Source of the DNA: Pseudomonas viridiflava
Lineage (GTDB): Bacteria > Pseudomonadota > Gammaproteobacteria > Pseudomonadales > Pseudomonadaceae
Length of the DNA stretch: 64,000 nt
Reading direction: 5' to 3'
NCBI RefSeq assembly: GCF_900591205.1
Contig: NZ_UUPU01000109.1
Coordinates: forward strand, 124,001-188,000
Below, piece by piece: positions 15,184 through 24,479 of the stretch. How positions within the stretch are numbered: the first letter of the stretch is position 1; every line of letters starts with the position of its first letter. The notes under the pieces were generated by a model. That model was not told the origin of the DNA. It worked only from the letters and a program-made list of their open reading frames with translations, and did not search any database. The translations under genes and the position numbers were made by a program.

Positions 15184-15224
15184 AAAAAGCCCCGCTTTCG
15201 TTTAACGAAGGCGGGGCTTTTTTG
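15184..15224. terminator. Bidirectional terminator between mucD and the bepA-like gene
   Basis: AAAAGCCCCGC / GCGGGGCTTTTTT stem, extended by TTCG/CGAA, with A-run before and T-run after, 20 bases after the mucD stop and close to the opposing bepA stop. Confidence 0.9.
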
Positions 15225-15236
15225 TGGCAGATGGGT

Positions 15237-16670
15237 TTAGCTCATCATCCCTTTTACCAAGCGTTCCTGTTCGATCAGCTCACGCTGACGTGCGTCGATA
15301 CGTGACGACAGCGGGAAATTGCTGCCGGCGCGACGTTTGGCAAAGTCCAGTTGCTGGATGGCCTGCTGGAAGTCGCCTACCAATGCGAAATATTCGGCAC
15401 GCGCTTGATGCAGGCCAATGATATTGCCCGACAGGCCACGTGTCTCGGCAACCTGATACCAGACATCCGGATCGTCCGGGCGCGACTTGAGCAAGCCATC
15501 CAGGGCTTTTTCCGCGTCGGCGGTACGGTTCTGTTTAAGCAGCAGATCCACTCTCACCTGGTTCAGTGGGTAGTTGCCGGGGTATTGGGTCAACATCCGA
15601 TCGGTACGCTGCTGCGCATCCGGCAGCTTGTTGTTGTCGATGTCCAGCTGGATCAGCGCCAGGTTGTAGGTGATGTCGTTGGGCGCCTTGGCCAGCAGCG
15701 GTGCCAGGTTTTCCCTCGCCTCTTTGAACTGTGAGCCTTTGATCTGGGCAATGGCCAAGCCATAGCGCGCCACATCGTTTTTCGGGTTCTCGTCCAACTG
15801 TGCCCGGAAACGCTTGGCGGCGAGCCCGGGTGTGTCCTCGTATTGCAGCTGCACCCGAGCGCGAATCAGTTGATAGCGCAGGCTGTCTTCCTTGCCGCCT
15901 GCCTTGGCTTGCTCGGCGCGGTTGCGGGTATCGGCGATCCGCGATTCGGTAACCGGGTGCGTCAACAGAAATTCCGGAGGCTTGGCGTCGAAGCGGTACT
16001 GGCGCATCAGGCGTTCGAACATCGTTGGCATGGAGCGCGGGTCGTAACCGGCTTTTTCCAGGTTGAGGATGCCGATACGGTCCGCCTCTTGTTCATTCTG
16101 ACGCGAGAAACGCCGTTGTTCCTGGATCGCTGCAGCCTGGGTGCCGGCAATCGCGGCAATACCGGCATCACCTGCACCGGCAGCGGCGGCAATAATGCCG
16201 CCAAGCAGTGCGGCCATCATCGGGATCTGCATGCGCTGTTGCGCTTCAACGCCACGGGCGAAGTGGCGTTGAGACAAGTGCGCCAATTCGTGCGCCAGTA
16301 CCGAGGCGTATTCACCTTCGGTCTGAGCATTGAGGAACAGGCCGCCGTTCACGCCTACGATGCCGCCGGGCGCGGCAAAGGCGTTCAGTTGTGGGCTGTT
16401 GATCAGGATGAATTCCAGGCGCCGGTCATTGACCTGGCTGGTCTCTACCAGCTTGTACACGCTGGTTTCGACATAGTCCTTGAGCTGTGGGTCGTTGAGC
16501 TGCGAGACCTGGCCCCGCAGGTAGGCCAGCCATGCGCGGCCCAACTGGTATTCCTGTTGTGGCGAGACAATGGCAGAACTGGCGTCGCCAAGTGACGGCA
16601 GGTCGTCAGCGAAGCCTGGGGAGGCCAGCAGGCAAGCCAGCGTCAGCAGGGTAGGGCGCAAAAAAGTCAT
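15237..16670 (-). CDS. bepA: Periplasmic M48 metalloprotease/chaperone, BepA (YfgC) family
   Basis: 477 residues with signal peptide (MTFLRPTLLTLACLLASPGFA). The zinc motif HELAH is at 127-131. The C-terminal half (about 270-470) consists of TPR repeats. This pairing defines BepA, which helps outer-membrane protein assembly at the BAM complex and degrades stalled substrates such as LptD. It is divergent from the TusA-like gene. Confidence 0.9.
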   Translation of the reverse strand: MTFLRPTLLTLACLLASPGFADDLPSLGDASSAIVSPQQEYQLGRAWLAYLRGQVSQLNDPQLKDYVETSVYKLVETSQVNDRRLEFILINSPQLNAFAAPGGIVGVNGGLFLNAQTEGEYASVLAHELAHLSQRHFARGVEAQQRMQIPMMAALLGGIIAAAAGAGDAGIAAIAGTQAAAIQEQRRFSRQNEQEADRIGILNLEKAGYDPRSMPTMFERLMRQYRFDAKPPEFLLTHPVTESRIADTRNRAEQAKAGGKEDSLRYQLIRARVQLQYEDTPGLAAKRFRAQLDENPKNDVARYGLAIAQIKGSQFKEARENLAPLLAKAPNDITYNLALIQLDIDNNKLPDAQQRTDRMLTQYPGNYPLNQVRVDLLLKQNRTADAEKALDGLLKSRPDDPDVWYQVAETRGLSGNIIGLHQARAEYFALVGDFQQAIQQLDFAKRRAGSNFPLSSRIDARQRELIEQERLVKGMMS

Positions 16671-16765
16671 GCACAGAGCCTTTCGACAAAGAGCTTACTG
16701 TAGCCGGACACTGAGCTTCGGACCAGATATTCTAAGCAACCCGAACGCGTGCCCGGAGTAAAACC

Positions 16766-17005
16766 ATGACCGACGCTGTAGCCTTTGATGCCGAACTCGA
16801 TGCCAGCGGCCTCAATTGCCCGCTGCCCTTGCTCAAGGCCAAGCTGGAACTCAATCGGTTGGACAGCGGCGCGGTACTCAAGGTGATCGCCACCGACGCG
16901 GGCTCCCAGCGTGATTTCCGCACGTTTGCCAAGTTGGCAGGGCATACCCTGTTGCATGAAGAAGACGCCGCCGGTGTTTACCGTTACTGGTTGCGCAAAG
17001 CCTGA
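16766..17005 (+). CDS. TusA-family sulfur-carrier protein
   Basis: 79 residues, one small alpha/beta domain. LDASGLNCPLPLLKAK carries Cys18 in the CPxP motif that accepts sulfane sulfur in this family. Substrate is uncertain: members serve tRNA thiolation, cofactor synthesis or sulfur metabolism. It is followed 31 bases later by the PerM-like gene, so the two may be cotranscribed. Confidence 0.88.
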   Translation: MTDAVAFDAELDASGLNCPLPLLKAKLELNRLDSGAVLKVIATDAGSQRDFRTFAKLAGHTLLHEEDAAGVYRYWLRKA

Positions 17006-17036
17006 ACCGTTCGCCCCCACCACCCGAGGTTGATTG

Positions 17037-18107
17037 ATGTTCAAAGTGTTACGAGACTGGATTCAGCGCTACTTCTCCGATGAAGAAGCCGTGGTGCTGG
17101 CGGTCCTGCTGTTTCTGGCCTTTACGGCCGTGCTCACCTTGGGCGGCATGCTGGCGCCGGTACTGGCAGGGATGGTGCTGGCTTACCTGATGCAGGGCCT
17201 GGTCACTACCCTGGAGCGCTTGCGCTTGCCGGGCGGGGTGGCGGTGGGCTTGGTGTTCGCCTTGTTCATGGGCGTATTGGTGGTGTTTATCGTGGTGGTC
17301 CTGCCCTTGCTGTGGCATCAGTTGATCACCCTGTTCAACGAGTTGCCGGGCATGCTCGCCAAGTGGCAATCGCTGTTGCTGCTGTTGCCGGAGCGCTACC
17401 CGCACCTGGTCTCGGATGAGCAAGTGTTGCAAGCCATCGAAGCCGCGCGCGGCGAGATCGGAAAGTTCGGGCAGTGGGCGCTGACGTTTTCCCTGTCCAG
17501 CCTGCCACTGCTGGTCAACATCATGATCTACCTGGTGCTGGTCCCGATCCTGGTGTTTTTCTTCCTCAAGGACCGCGCCATGATCGGCCGCTGGGTGCGT
17601 GGCTACCTGCCACGCGAACGAGCGCTGATTACGCGAGTGGCCGAAGAGATGAACCGGCAGATCGCCAACTACATCCGCGGCAAGGTCATCGAGATCATTA
17701 TCTGCGGGGGGGTTACCTACATCGCCTTTATCGCTCTGGACCTGAACTACGCGGCTTTGTTGGCGTTGCTGGTAGGCATTTCGGTGGTGGTGCCGTATGT
17801 CGGCGCCGTGGTGGTGACCGTGCCTGTAATGTTGATCGCGCTGTTTCAGTGGGGCTGGAGCGACCAGTTCATCTACTTGATGGCGGTGTACGGGATTATC
17901 CAGACCCTGGATGGCAACGTGCTGGTGCCGCTGCTGTTTTCGGAGGCGGTCAACCTGCACCCGGTGGCTATCATCTGCGCCGTGTTGCTGTTTGGTGGGC
18001 TATGGGGGTTCTGGGGAGTGTTCTTTGCGATTCCCCTGGCGACGCTGTTCAAGGCAGTGCTGGATGCGTGGCCACGGCAAGAGCCGGTGGTGGCGCCGTT
18101 GCTTTGA
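17037..18107 (+). CDS. AI-2E/PerM family membrane permease
   Basis: 356 residues from the ATG at 17037 (a TTG precedes it). Eight or so hydrophobic segments, with the characteristic long soluble part between segments 3 and 4 (about 100-155), and the DGNVLVPLLFSEAVNLHPV motif near the C-terminus. The family includes PerM and proposed autoinducer-2 exporters; substrate is unknown. Confidence 0.85.
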   Translation: MFKVLRDWIQRYFSDEEAVVLAVLLFLAFTAVLTLGGMLAPVLAGMVLAYLMQGLVTTLERLRLPGGVAVGLVFALFMGVLVVFIVVVLPLLWHQLITLFNELPGMLAKWQSLLLLLPERYPHLVSDEQVLQAIEAARGEIGKFGQWALTFSLSSLPLLVNIMIYLVLVPILVFFFLKDRAMIGRWVRGYLPRERALITRVAEEMNRQIANYIRGKVIEIIICGGVTYIAFIALDLNYAALLALLVGISVVVPYVGAVVVTVPVMLIALFQWGWSDQFIYLMAVYGIIQTLDGNVLVPLLFSEAVNLHPVAIICAVLLFGGLWGFWGVFFAIPLATLFKAVLDAWPRQEPVVAPLL

Positions 18108-18120
18108 GCGTTGAGGTGGG

Positions 18121-18202
18121 GCTGCCGACGCCAGCGCCGGCAAGCCGGCTCCTACAGGGGGACGCGATACAAGTGTAGGCGCTGGCTTGCCGGCGCTGCC
18201 GA
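18121..18202. repeat. REP-type palindrome (CCGGCAAGCCGGCTCCTAC family)
   Basis: Imperfect inverted repeat: CAGCGCCGGCAAGCCGGCTC opposes a GGCGCTGGCTTGCCGGCGCTG arm around a short centre with CCTACA/TGTAGG. Located between convergent genes; typical of Pseudomonas REP sequences. Confidence 0.8.
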
Positions 18203-18222
18203 TCCAGCGGTCGCCGCAGACT

Positions 18223-18696
18223 TCAAGCCTTGTTCAACGCCTGCGCCGCCGCCAGCACAGCGTCCACATGCCCTGGCACTTTCACGCCGCGCCATTCCTG
18301 GCGCAGCACCCCCTCGCTGTCGATCAGGAAGGTGCTGCGATCCACGCCCAGGTATTCCTTGCCGTACAGCTTCTTCAGCTTGATCACATCAAACAGCTGG
18401 CATACCGCCTCGTCCTTGTCGCTGATCAGCTCGAAGGGGAATTGCTGCTTGCCCTTGAAGTTCTCGTGGGACTTCACGCTATCGCGTGACACGCCGAATA
18501 CTTCGGTGTTGGCGGCCTTGAATGCTGCGTGCTGGTCGCGAAAGCCCTGGCCTTCGGTGGTGCAGCCCGGGGTGCTGTCCTTCGGATAGAAGTAGATCAC
18601 CACTTGCTTGCCTTTGAGACCTGCGAGGCTGAAGGTGTGCCCGCTGGTGGCCTGGGCTTCGAAGTCGGCTACCGGTGTGTCGATGACTACAGCCAT
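18223..18696 (-). CDS. bcp: Thioredoxin-dependent thiol peroxidase (peroxiredoxin Q/Bcp)
   Basis: 157 residues, thioredoxin-like fold. The peroxidatic Cys45 sits in PKDSTPGCTTEGQGF. The resolving Cys found five residues later in E. coli Bcp is replaced by Gln50, so this is the 1-Cys-type variant. It reduces hydrogen and organic peroxides in the cytoplasm. It lies 10 bp downstream of gcvR, a common pair. Confidence 0.92.
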   Translation of the reverse strand: MAVVIDTPVADFEAQATSGHTFSLAGLKGKQVVIYFYPKDSTPGCTTEGQGFRDQHAAFKAANTEVFGVSRDSVKSHENFKGKQQFPFELISDKDEAVCQLFDVIKLKKLYGKEYLGVDRSTFLIDSEGVLRQEWRGVKVPGHVDAVLAAAQALNKA

Positions 18697-18706
18697 GAAA
18701 ACTTCC

Positions 18707-19267
18707 TTACATTGGGTTCTGTGGGCGCCAAGGCTCGATCAGTGCGTCGAGGTTCAAGGCATCGGCAAAGTCCAGGAACTGGTCGCGTAGCCAGCTGATC
18801 TGCACGCCGGCCGGCAAGGTCACGGTAAACGTGGCGTTGAGCATGGTGCCGCCGGTTTGCGGGGCCTGGTAGGTGTCGCACGTCAAGTTTTCCAGTTCGA
18901 CGTTATGGTCGATAAAAAACTGGCACAGCTCATTGACGATGTCCGAGCGATAGGCCGAGCTCACATACGCCACGTAGGGCAGGGCCTGTGGGCGGTTTTC
19001 CAGGGCGGCGCTGCGCACCACGTTGACCGTGAAATCATGTTTCTTGGCCAGGCCCGGGAGGCCGGTCTCCAGGCGCGCCAAGGCGTCCCAGGTGCCGGAG
19101 ATCTGCAGCACCAGTGCGCTGCACTCGCCATGACGGGTCAGGCGCGAGGTCACGACGGCGCAGCGGTTTTCATGGCTGGCGCGGCACAGGACGTTGGTCA
19201 GCTCCATGGGGTTGGCGCCGAGGGCACTGATAACAAGGAATTGTTCGCGAACTGTGGGGGTGGACAT
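18707..19267 (-). CDS. gcvR: Glycine cleavage regulator GcvR-like (two ACT domains)
   Basis: 186 residues with two ACT domains (about 8-85 and 95-175). The family binds glycine and, with GcvA, controls the glycine cleavage operon in E. coli. Here the gene sits between bcp and dapA, divergent from dapA, the standard gamma-proteobacterial location. Confidence 0.85.
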   Translation of the reverse strand: MSTPTVREQFLVISALGANPMELTNVLCRASHENRCAVVTSRLTRHGECSALVLQISGTWDALARLETGLPGLAKKHDFTVNVVRSAALENRPQALPYVAYVSSAYRSDIVNELCQFFIDHNVELENLTCDTYQAPQTGGTMLNATFTVTLPAGVQISWLRDQFLDFADALNLDALIEPWRPQNPM

Positions 19268-19540
19268 GCAGCCTTCCTAAAACGATGAGCGGTCGATACG
19301 GTGAGTGCTGTATCGTTCAAAGGATGAAGGGTAGCGAAAAGCGCCGCCAAGGGATAGGAGGTGGCGTTTTCATTGCGTGAACGGCTTGATTTCACCCTGT
19401 TGCAAGCCATGCTTTGGCCCAATGATGGCATTGCCCGTCGTTTAGTTGGCACAGAACGCATCGTCAGGCGGTACTTCGCTTGTACAAGCATCTTGGCGCC
19501 AGTACCATTACCGCTCTCTTTTTCCGGCAGGAGCGGTTGC

Positions 19541-20419
19541 ATGATTGCGGGCAGTATGGTGGCACTGGTCACACCCATGGATGCACAAGGTCATCTCGAC
19601 TGGGACAGCCTTGGCAAACTGGTGGACTTCCACCTGCAAGAAGGCACCAACGCCATCGTGGCGGTCGGCACCACCGGTGAATCGGCCACCCTCGATGTGG
19701 AAGAACACATCCAGGTGATCGAATTCGTGGTCAAGCGTGTCGCGGGCCGCATCGCCGTGATCGCCGGTACGGGCGCCAACTCGACGCGTGAAGCGATCGA
19801 GTTGACCAAAAATGCCAAGAAGGCCGGCGCCGATGCCTGCCTGCTGGTGACCCCGTACTACAACAAGCCGACCCAGGAAGGCTTGTACCAGCACTTCCGC
19901 ACCATTGCCGAAGCCGTGGATATCCCGCAGATCCTCTATAACGTCCCGGGCCGCACGGCCTGCGACATGAAGGCCGAGACCGTGATCCGCCTGTCCACCG
20001 TGCCGAACATCATCGGTATCAAGGAAGCCACCGGCGACTTGCAGCGCGCCAAGGACATCCTGGCCGGTGTGAGCAGTGACTTCCTGGTGTATTCCGGTGA
20101 CGACGCCACTGCCGTCGAACTGATCCTGCTGGGTGGCAAGGGCAATATCTCGGTGACCGCCAACGTGGCCCCGCGTGCCATGAGCGAAATGTGCGCCGCC
20201 GCTATCGCTGGCGATGCCGTGACCGCCCGTGCGATCCACGAGAAGCTGATGCCGCTCAACAAGACACTGTTTATCGAATCCAACCCTATCCCCGTGAAAT
20301 GGGCGCTGTTTGAGATGGGCCTGATGCCGGACGGTATCCGTCTGCCGCTCACCCGCCTCAGCGAAGCCTGTCACGAACCGCTGCGACAGGCCCTGCGCCA
20401 GTCCGGCGTCCTGGTTTAA
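19541..20419 (+). CDS. dapA: 4-hydroxy-tetrahydrodipicolinate synthase
   Basis: 292 residues from the ATG at 19541, preceded by AGGAG; the open frame extends upstream but the family starts at MIAGSMVALVTP. Schiff-base Lys161 (IGIKEATGD), Tyr133 (YNVPGR) and the Thr44-Thr45 (GTTGES) relay are all present. It condenses pyruvate with aspartate semialdehyde in lysine and peptidoglycan synthesis. First gene of dapA-bamC. Confidence 0.97.
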   Translation: MIAGSMVALVTPMDAQGHLDWDSLGKLVDFHLQEGTNAIVAVGTTGESATLDVEEHIQVIEFVVKRVAGRIAVIAGTGANSTREAIELTKNAKKAGADACLLVTPYYNKPTQEGLYQHFRTIAEAVDIPQILYNVPGRTACDMKAETVIRLSTVPNIIGIKEATGDLQRAKDILAGVSSDFLVYSGDDATAVELILLGGKGNISVTANVAPRAMSEMCAAAIAGDAVTARAIHEKLMPLNKTLFIESNPIPVKWALFEMGLMPDGIRLPLTRLSEACHEPLRQALRQSGVLV

Positions 20420-20436
20420 TTGAGGAAGCACTACGC

Positions 20437-21552
20437 ATGAAGCGATTGGCCGGACTTTCCGCACTTGCCTTGATTATCTCCAGCACCAGTGGCTGCGGTT
20501 GGATCTGGGGGCCGGAAGGCTACTTCCGTGACCGCGGCAGCGATTACCTGGAAGCGCAACCTACCAAACCTATGGAATTGCCGCCGGGCGTCAACGTCGC
20601 CAAGCGCCTTGACCCGTTGCTGCCGATTCCACGCAACGTCGCCGACGACACCACCAAGGGTGAGTACGTGGTGCCACGTCCACAGCCGATCTCGGCCGTG
20701 GCGGACGCCAGCGACTACAGCCTGCAGAAGAGCGGTGATTCGCGCTGGATCGTGGCTCAGCGCCCACCTGCCGAAGTCTGGCCGGTGGCCGTGCAGTTCT
20801 TCCAGGACAACGGTTTTCGCATTGACGAGCAGCGTCCGCAGACCGGTGAATTCACCACCGCATGGCAGCAGGGCAGCGAGCTGTCCGCCACCATGGCCAA
20901 GCGCCTGCAGGCCGGTGGTGTCGCCGCCGACAGCGAAGCCCGTGTGCGTGTGCGCATCGAGCCTGGCGTGCAACGTAACACCAGTGAAGTCTACGTGGTC
21001 AGCGCCGAGCGTCCTGCCGGAAGCACCTCCAACGTTGATTTCACCAACCGCTCGGTCAACACCGGTGTCGACTCGGCACTGGTCGACGAGATGCTGGCCA
21101 GCATGAGCCGTATCTCCGAGAAGGGTGGTTCGGTTTCCCTGCTCGCCGCACGTGATTACGACACCCCGAGCCGCGTCAGCCTCACCGAAGACGGCAGCGG
21201 CAACGTGGTGCTGAACCTGGGTGAAGACCTGGACCGTGCCTGGGCCAGCGTCGGTCGTGCCTTGGAGCAGGGCCCTTGGCGGGTTGAAGACATCAACCGC
21301 AGCCTGGGCCTGTACTACATCAACGTGGCTGAAAAAGCCGAGCGCAAAGATGAGGAGCCAGGTTTCTTCGGAAAATTGTTCGGCAGCAAGCCGACCAAGG
21401 AAGAAATCGAGACCCGCGCCGAGCGTTACCAGGTTCGTTTGAGCAAGGTTGGCGAAAGCGTGCAAGTCACCGTCGAGAAGAACATCAATACCGTTGCGCC
21501 GGCTGAAACAGCACGCAAAGTATTGGGCGTGATTCAGGACAACCTGGGCTGA
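20437..21552 (+). CDS. bamC: Outer-membrane assembly lipoprotein BamC
   Basis: 371 residues. Lipoprotein signal with Cys20 (ISSTSGCG). An unstructured N-terminal stretch (to about 95) is followed by two helix-grip domains. It belongs to the BAM complex that inserts outer-membrane beta-barrels. It lies 17 bp after dapA, the conserved pairing. Confidence 0.93.
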   Translation: MKRLAGLSALALIISSTSGCGWIWGPEGYFRDRGSDYLEAQPTKPMELPPGVNVAKRLDPLLPIPRNVADDTTKGEYVVPRPQPISAVADASDYSLQKSGDSRWIVAQRPPAEVWPVAVQFFQDNGFRIDEQRPQTGEFTTAWQQGSELSATMAKRLQAGGVAADSEARVRVRIEPGVQRNTSEVYVVSAERPAGSTSNVDFTNRSVNTGVDSALVDEMLASMSRISEKGGSVSLLAARDYDTPSRVSLTEDGSGNVVLNLGEDLDRAWASVGRALEQGPWRVEDINRSLGLYYINVAEKAERKDEEPGFFGKLFGSKPTKEEIETRAERYQVRLSKVGESVQVTVEKNINTVAPAETARKVLGVIQDNLG

Positions 21553-21556
21553 TCCG

Positions 21557-22315
21557 ATGCGTTTTGCCGTTCTCGGCAGCGGTAGCCAAGGGAACGGCAC
21601 GCTGGTCGCACATGACGACACGTACGTGCTGGTGGATTGTGGTTTCTCGTTGAGAGAAACCGAGCGGCGCCTGCTGCGCCTGGGGGTTCACCCCACGCAG
21701 CTGAGCGCGATTCTGGTGACCCACGAACATGCCGACCACGTGCATGGCGTGGGTTTGCTGTCTCGGCGCTACAATCTTCCGGTGTACCTCAGTCGCGGCA
21801 CCTTGCGCGGGATGCGCAAACCCATTGAACCCGCAGGTTTCCTGGCCGGTGGCGAGCAACTGAAAATCGGTGCCTTGAGCATCAATGTCGTTGCCGTGGC
21901 GCACGACGCCCAGGAGCCTACGCAGTATGTATTCAGTGACGGTGAGCGGCGTTTCGGCGTACTCACCGACCTGGGCTCGTACTGCGCCAAGGTGTTGGAC
22001 GGTTACCGGAACCTCGATGCCTTGATGATCGAGTCCAACCACTGCCGAGACCTGCTGGCTCGCGGTCATTACCCGACCTTTCTCAAGCAGCGGGTGGGCG
22101 GCCAATTTGGACATTTGAATAATCACCAGGCGGCGTACCTGGTGTATGAGTTGGGCTGGCAAGACTTGCAACACCTGGTCCTGGCCCACCTGAGCAGCAA
22201 GAACAACCTGCCGCAGCTTGCCCGGCAATGTTTTGTCGACACCCTCGGGTGCGACCCGGACTGGCTGCAACTGGCCGATCAAGATTCAGGGCTCGACTGG
22301 CGACACATCGCCTAG
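21557..22315 (+). CDS. MBL-fold metallohydrolase (YycJ/WalJ-like)
   Basis: 252 residues. The metal motif THEHADH (VTHEHADHVHG) near residue 55 is intact, followed by a conserved ESNHCRDLL segment typical of the YycJ-like group, whose members are proposed exonucleases or phosphodiesterases. It begins four bases after the bamC stop, in the bamC-purC run. Exact substrate unknown. Confidence 0.85.
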   Translation: MRFAVLGSGSQGNGTLVAHDDTYVLVDCGFSLRETERRLLRLGVHPTQLSAILVTHEHADHVHGVGLLSRRYNLPVYLSRGTLRGMRKPIEPAGFLAGGEQLKIGALSINVVAVAHDAQEPTQYVFSDGERRFGVLTDLGSYCAKVLDGYRNLDALMIESNHCRDLLARGHYPTFLKQRVGGQFGHLNNHQAAYLVYELGWQDLQHLVLAHLSSKNNLPQLARQCFVDTLGCDPDWLQLADQDSGLDWRHIA

Positions 22316-22342
22316 CCCACCATTTAGCAAGCGGAGCCCATC

Positions 22343-23056
22343 ATGGAAAAACGTGAAGAACTCTACCGCGGCAAAGCCAAGTCGGTGTACAAGACCGACG
22401 ACGCCAACCGCCTGATCCTGCTGTTTCGCAACGACACCTCGGCGTTCGACGGCAAGCGCATCGAACAACTTGATCGCAAAGGCATGGTGAACAACAAGTT
22501 CAACGCCTTCATCATGCAAAAGCTCGAAGCGGCCGGCATTCCGACCCAATTCGACAAACTGCTGGGCGACAACGAGTGCCTGGTCAAGAAGCTCGACATG
22601 ATCCCGGTCGAATGCGTCGTGCGTAACTACGCCGCCGGCAGCCTGGTCAAGCGCCTGGGCGTGGAAGAGGGCCTTAAGCTCAACCCTTACACCTTCGAAC
22701 TGTTCCTGAAGGACGACGCCAAGGGCGACCCGTTCATCAACGAATCCCACGTCGTGGCGTTCGGTTGGGGCACCGCTGAGCAACTGGCGCGCATGAAGGA
22801 GTTGTCCCTCAAGGTCAACGACGTGCTGAGCAAGCTGTTCGACGACGCCGGCCTGCTGCTGGTGGACTTCAAGCTGGAATTCGGTGTATTCCACGACGGC
22901 TCCATCGTCCTGGGCGACGAATTCAGCCCGGACGGCTGCCGCCTGTGGGACAAGGACACCAAGAAGAAGATGGACAAAGACCGCTTCCGTCAGGGCCTCG
23001 GTGACGTTATCGAAGCCTACGAAGAAGTCGCCAATCGTCTCGGCGTACCGCTTTAA
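22343..23056 (+). CDS. purC: SAICAR synthetase
   Basis: 237 residues. Begins [16 protein letters not shown], with [15 protein letters not shown]-like and DFKLEFG segments of the ATP-grasp-like fold. It joins aspartate to CAIR in purine synthesis. Lies 27 bp after the MBL gene, with GCGGAG upstream of the ATG. Confidence 0.97.
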   Translation: MEKREELYRGKAKSVYKTDDANRLILLFRNDTSAFDGKRIEQLDRKGMVNNKFNAFIMQKLEAAGIPTQFDKLLGDNECLVKKLDMIPVECVVRNYAAGSLVKRLGVEEGLKLNPYTFELFLKDDAKGDPFINESHVVAFGWGTAEQLARMKELSLKVNDVLSKLFDDAGLLLVDFKLEFGVFHDGSIVLGDEFSPDGCRLWDKDTKKKMDKDRFRQGLGDVIEAYEEVANRLGVPL

Positions 23057-23139
23057 TCGACGCAAGCATCTGATAGCACGGAAAAAAATCGCTTTTGCGC
23101 TTTGCTTCCACGAAACAGACTGTTATGATGCGCGCCGTT

Positions 23140-23229
23140 GGAGAGATGCCAGAGTGGCCGAATGGGACGGATTCGAAATCCGTTGTACCTTCACCGGTAC
23201 CTAGGGTTCGAATCCCTATCTCTCCGCCA
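23140..23229 (+). tRNA. tRNA-Ser (CGA)
   Basis: A 90-base cloverleaf including encoded CCA. Acceptor GGAGAGA pairs with TCTCTCC; the anticodon stem-loop GGATTCGAAATCC gives anticodon CGA (reads UCG). The long variable arm (TTGTACCTTCACCGGTACC) is the class II feature of tRNA-Ser. T arm is GGGTTCGAATCCC. Confidence 0.96.
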
Positions 23230-23237
23230 TTACACAG

Positions 23238-23275
23238 AAAAAGCCCCGTAGCTGAATAAGCTACGGGGCTTTTTG
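23238..23275 (+). terminator. Terminator after tRNA-Ser
   Basis: Stem AAGCCCCGTAGCT / AGCTACGGGGCTT with a short loop GAATA and T-run. Confidence 0.9.
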
Positions 23276-23456
23276 TTTTCGTGGTTTTTTCCGGAGCGAT
23301 GGTTTTTCGACCCGCCTACAAAATATTCGCGCCTTTCGTACAAGTTTCCAAAACGATGCCTACAACTGGCGCGTTGTACCTCCCGCTCGAACTCACTATC
23401 TTTCGGTTGCGACGACTTTCCAGGTCGTCATCCTCAAACTGCAAAGGAAATGCACC

Positions 23457-23705
23457 ATGAGCATTAACACCAAAAAAACCTCCGACAAGATGGCTACCCT
23501 GGCCGCAGAGACCCTCAGCAACCCGAACGCCTCAGCCATCGCCAAAAGCCTGGCCGCTTCAGCGTTGGCGCAGAGTGGCACCGACAAGCAGACCAGTGCA
23601 GAAATGGAAGAGAAGGCCGGTAAGGCGCTGCAGAGCGGTAAATACAGCGAGGATACGAAGTCCCTGGCGGCCTCGGTGCTGTCCCAAGCCAATAAAGAAC
23701 GCTGA
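23457..23705 (+). CDS. Small conserved-looking cytoplasmic protein, unknown
   Basis: 82 residues, no cysteine or membrane segment, rich in Ala, Ser and Lys, with a repeated pattern (KSLAASALAQSG at about 29-40 and KSLAASVLSQAN at about 69-80). AAAGGAAA stands before the ATG at 23457. The internal repeat suggests two similar helices. Not recognised as a named family; its own terminator-like hairpin follows. Confidence 0.75.
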   Translation: MSINTKKTSDKMATLAAETLSNPNASAIAKSLAASALAQSGTDKQTSAEMEEKAGKALQSGKYSEDTKSLAASVLSQANKER

Positions 23706-23736
23706 TACTGAGGACGCGCAGCGCCATTGCGTAGAA

Positions 23737-23771
23737 AGCCTCGTAGTGCAACGCGCTACGGGGCTGTTTTG
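23737..23771 (+). terminator. Terminator after the 82-residue protein gene
   Basis: AGCCTCGTAG and CTACGGGGCT form a stem around GTGCAACGCG-type loop sequence, followed by GTTTTGTTT. Confidence 0.7.
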
Positions 23772-23878
23772 TTTCCGGGTATTGGGCCTCTCGCGACTGA
23801 AGGGTATAAAATTTTCGCCCGCCACGAATAACTTCCCCGCCTGCGGTGTTCACCTCACAGACCACCCAGGAAACGCGC

Positions 23879-24436
23879 ATGAACACCCCATCCGACCGCT
23901 ACGACCGCCTGACCCGCACCTTTCACTGGCTAACTGCCGCTGTGGTGATTTTCATGTTTGCCAGTGCGCATATCTGGGGAAACCTGGAAAAAGGCACGCC
24001 GTTGCGCAAGGGTCTGCAGTCGGTGCATATCTCCCTCGGTATTGCCATGGCGCTGCTGATTGGCGTGCGGATTCTCTGGCGGCTGTTCGGTGGTAACCGC
24101 CCCAAGGCCGACAGTCACCCGGCGCTTAACCTGCTGGCGAAAATGGCGCATGGTTGCCTGTATCTGTTGCTGTTGGCGCAGATCGTTCTGGGCTTTGTGT
24201 TTCGCTGGGCGCAGGGCGAGCCCTTCAACTTTTTCGGGCTGTTTTCCGTGCCGGCGCCCTTTGTGATTGATCACGAATGGCGAGGCACTCTGGGCGGTCT
24301 GCATAACACTGTGGCGTGGGCCATTATCGTACTGGCCGGTCTGCATGCCTGTGCGGCGCTGTGGCACCACTACATCCAGCGTGACGGCACGTTGCGCCGC
24401 ATGCTGCCCGAACCACGGAATGTGCTTCAAAAGTGA
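23879..24436 (+). CDS. Cytochrome b561-type membrane protein
   Basis: 185 residues with four membrane helices. Begins NTPSDRYDRLTRTFHWLTA; the histidines in FHWL, in VHISLG, and in LHNTVA and LHACAALWHH are placed as heme ligands in the CybB family. It would carry electrons from the quinone pool in the inner membrane. The ATG at 23879 is preferred for family length. It stands before a TPR protein and an ECF sigma pair, possibly one transcription unit. Confidence 0.88.
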   Translation: MNTPSDRYDRLTRTFHWLTAAVVIFMFASAHIWGNLEKGTPLRKGLQSVHISLGIAMALLIGVRILWRLFGGNRPKADSHPALNLLAKMAHGCLYLLLLAQIVLGFVFRWAQGEPFNFFGLFSVPAPFVIDHEWRGTLGGLHNTVAWAIIVLAGLHACAALWHHYIQRDGTLRRMLPEPRNVLQK

Positions 24437-24479
24437 TGTTTGCTGCTGTACCTCCCCATCGTTACGGAGCACTGCAACC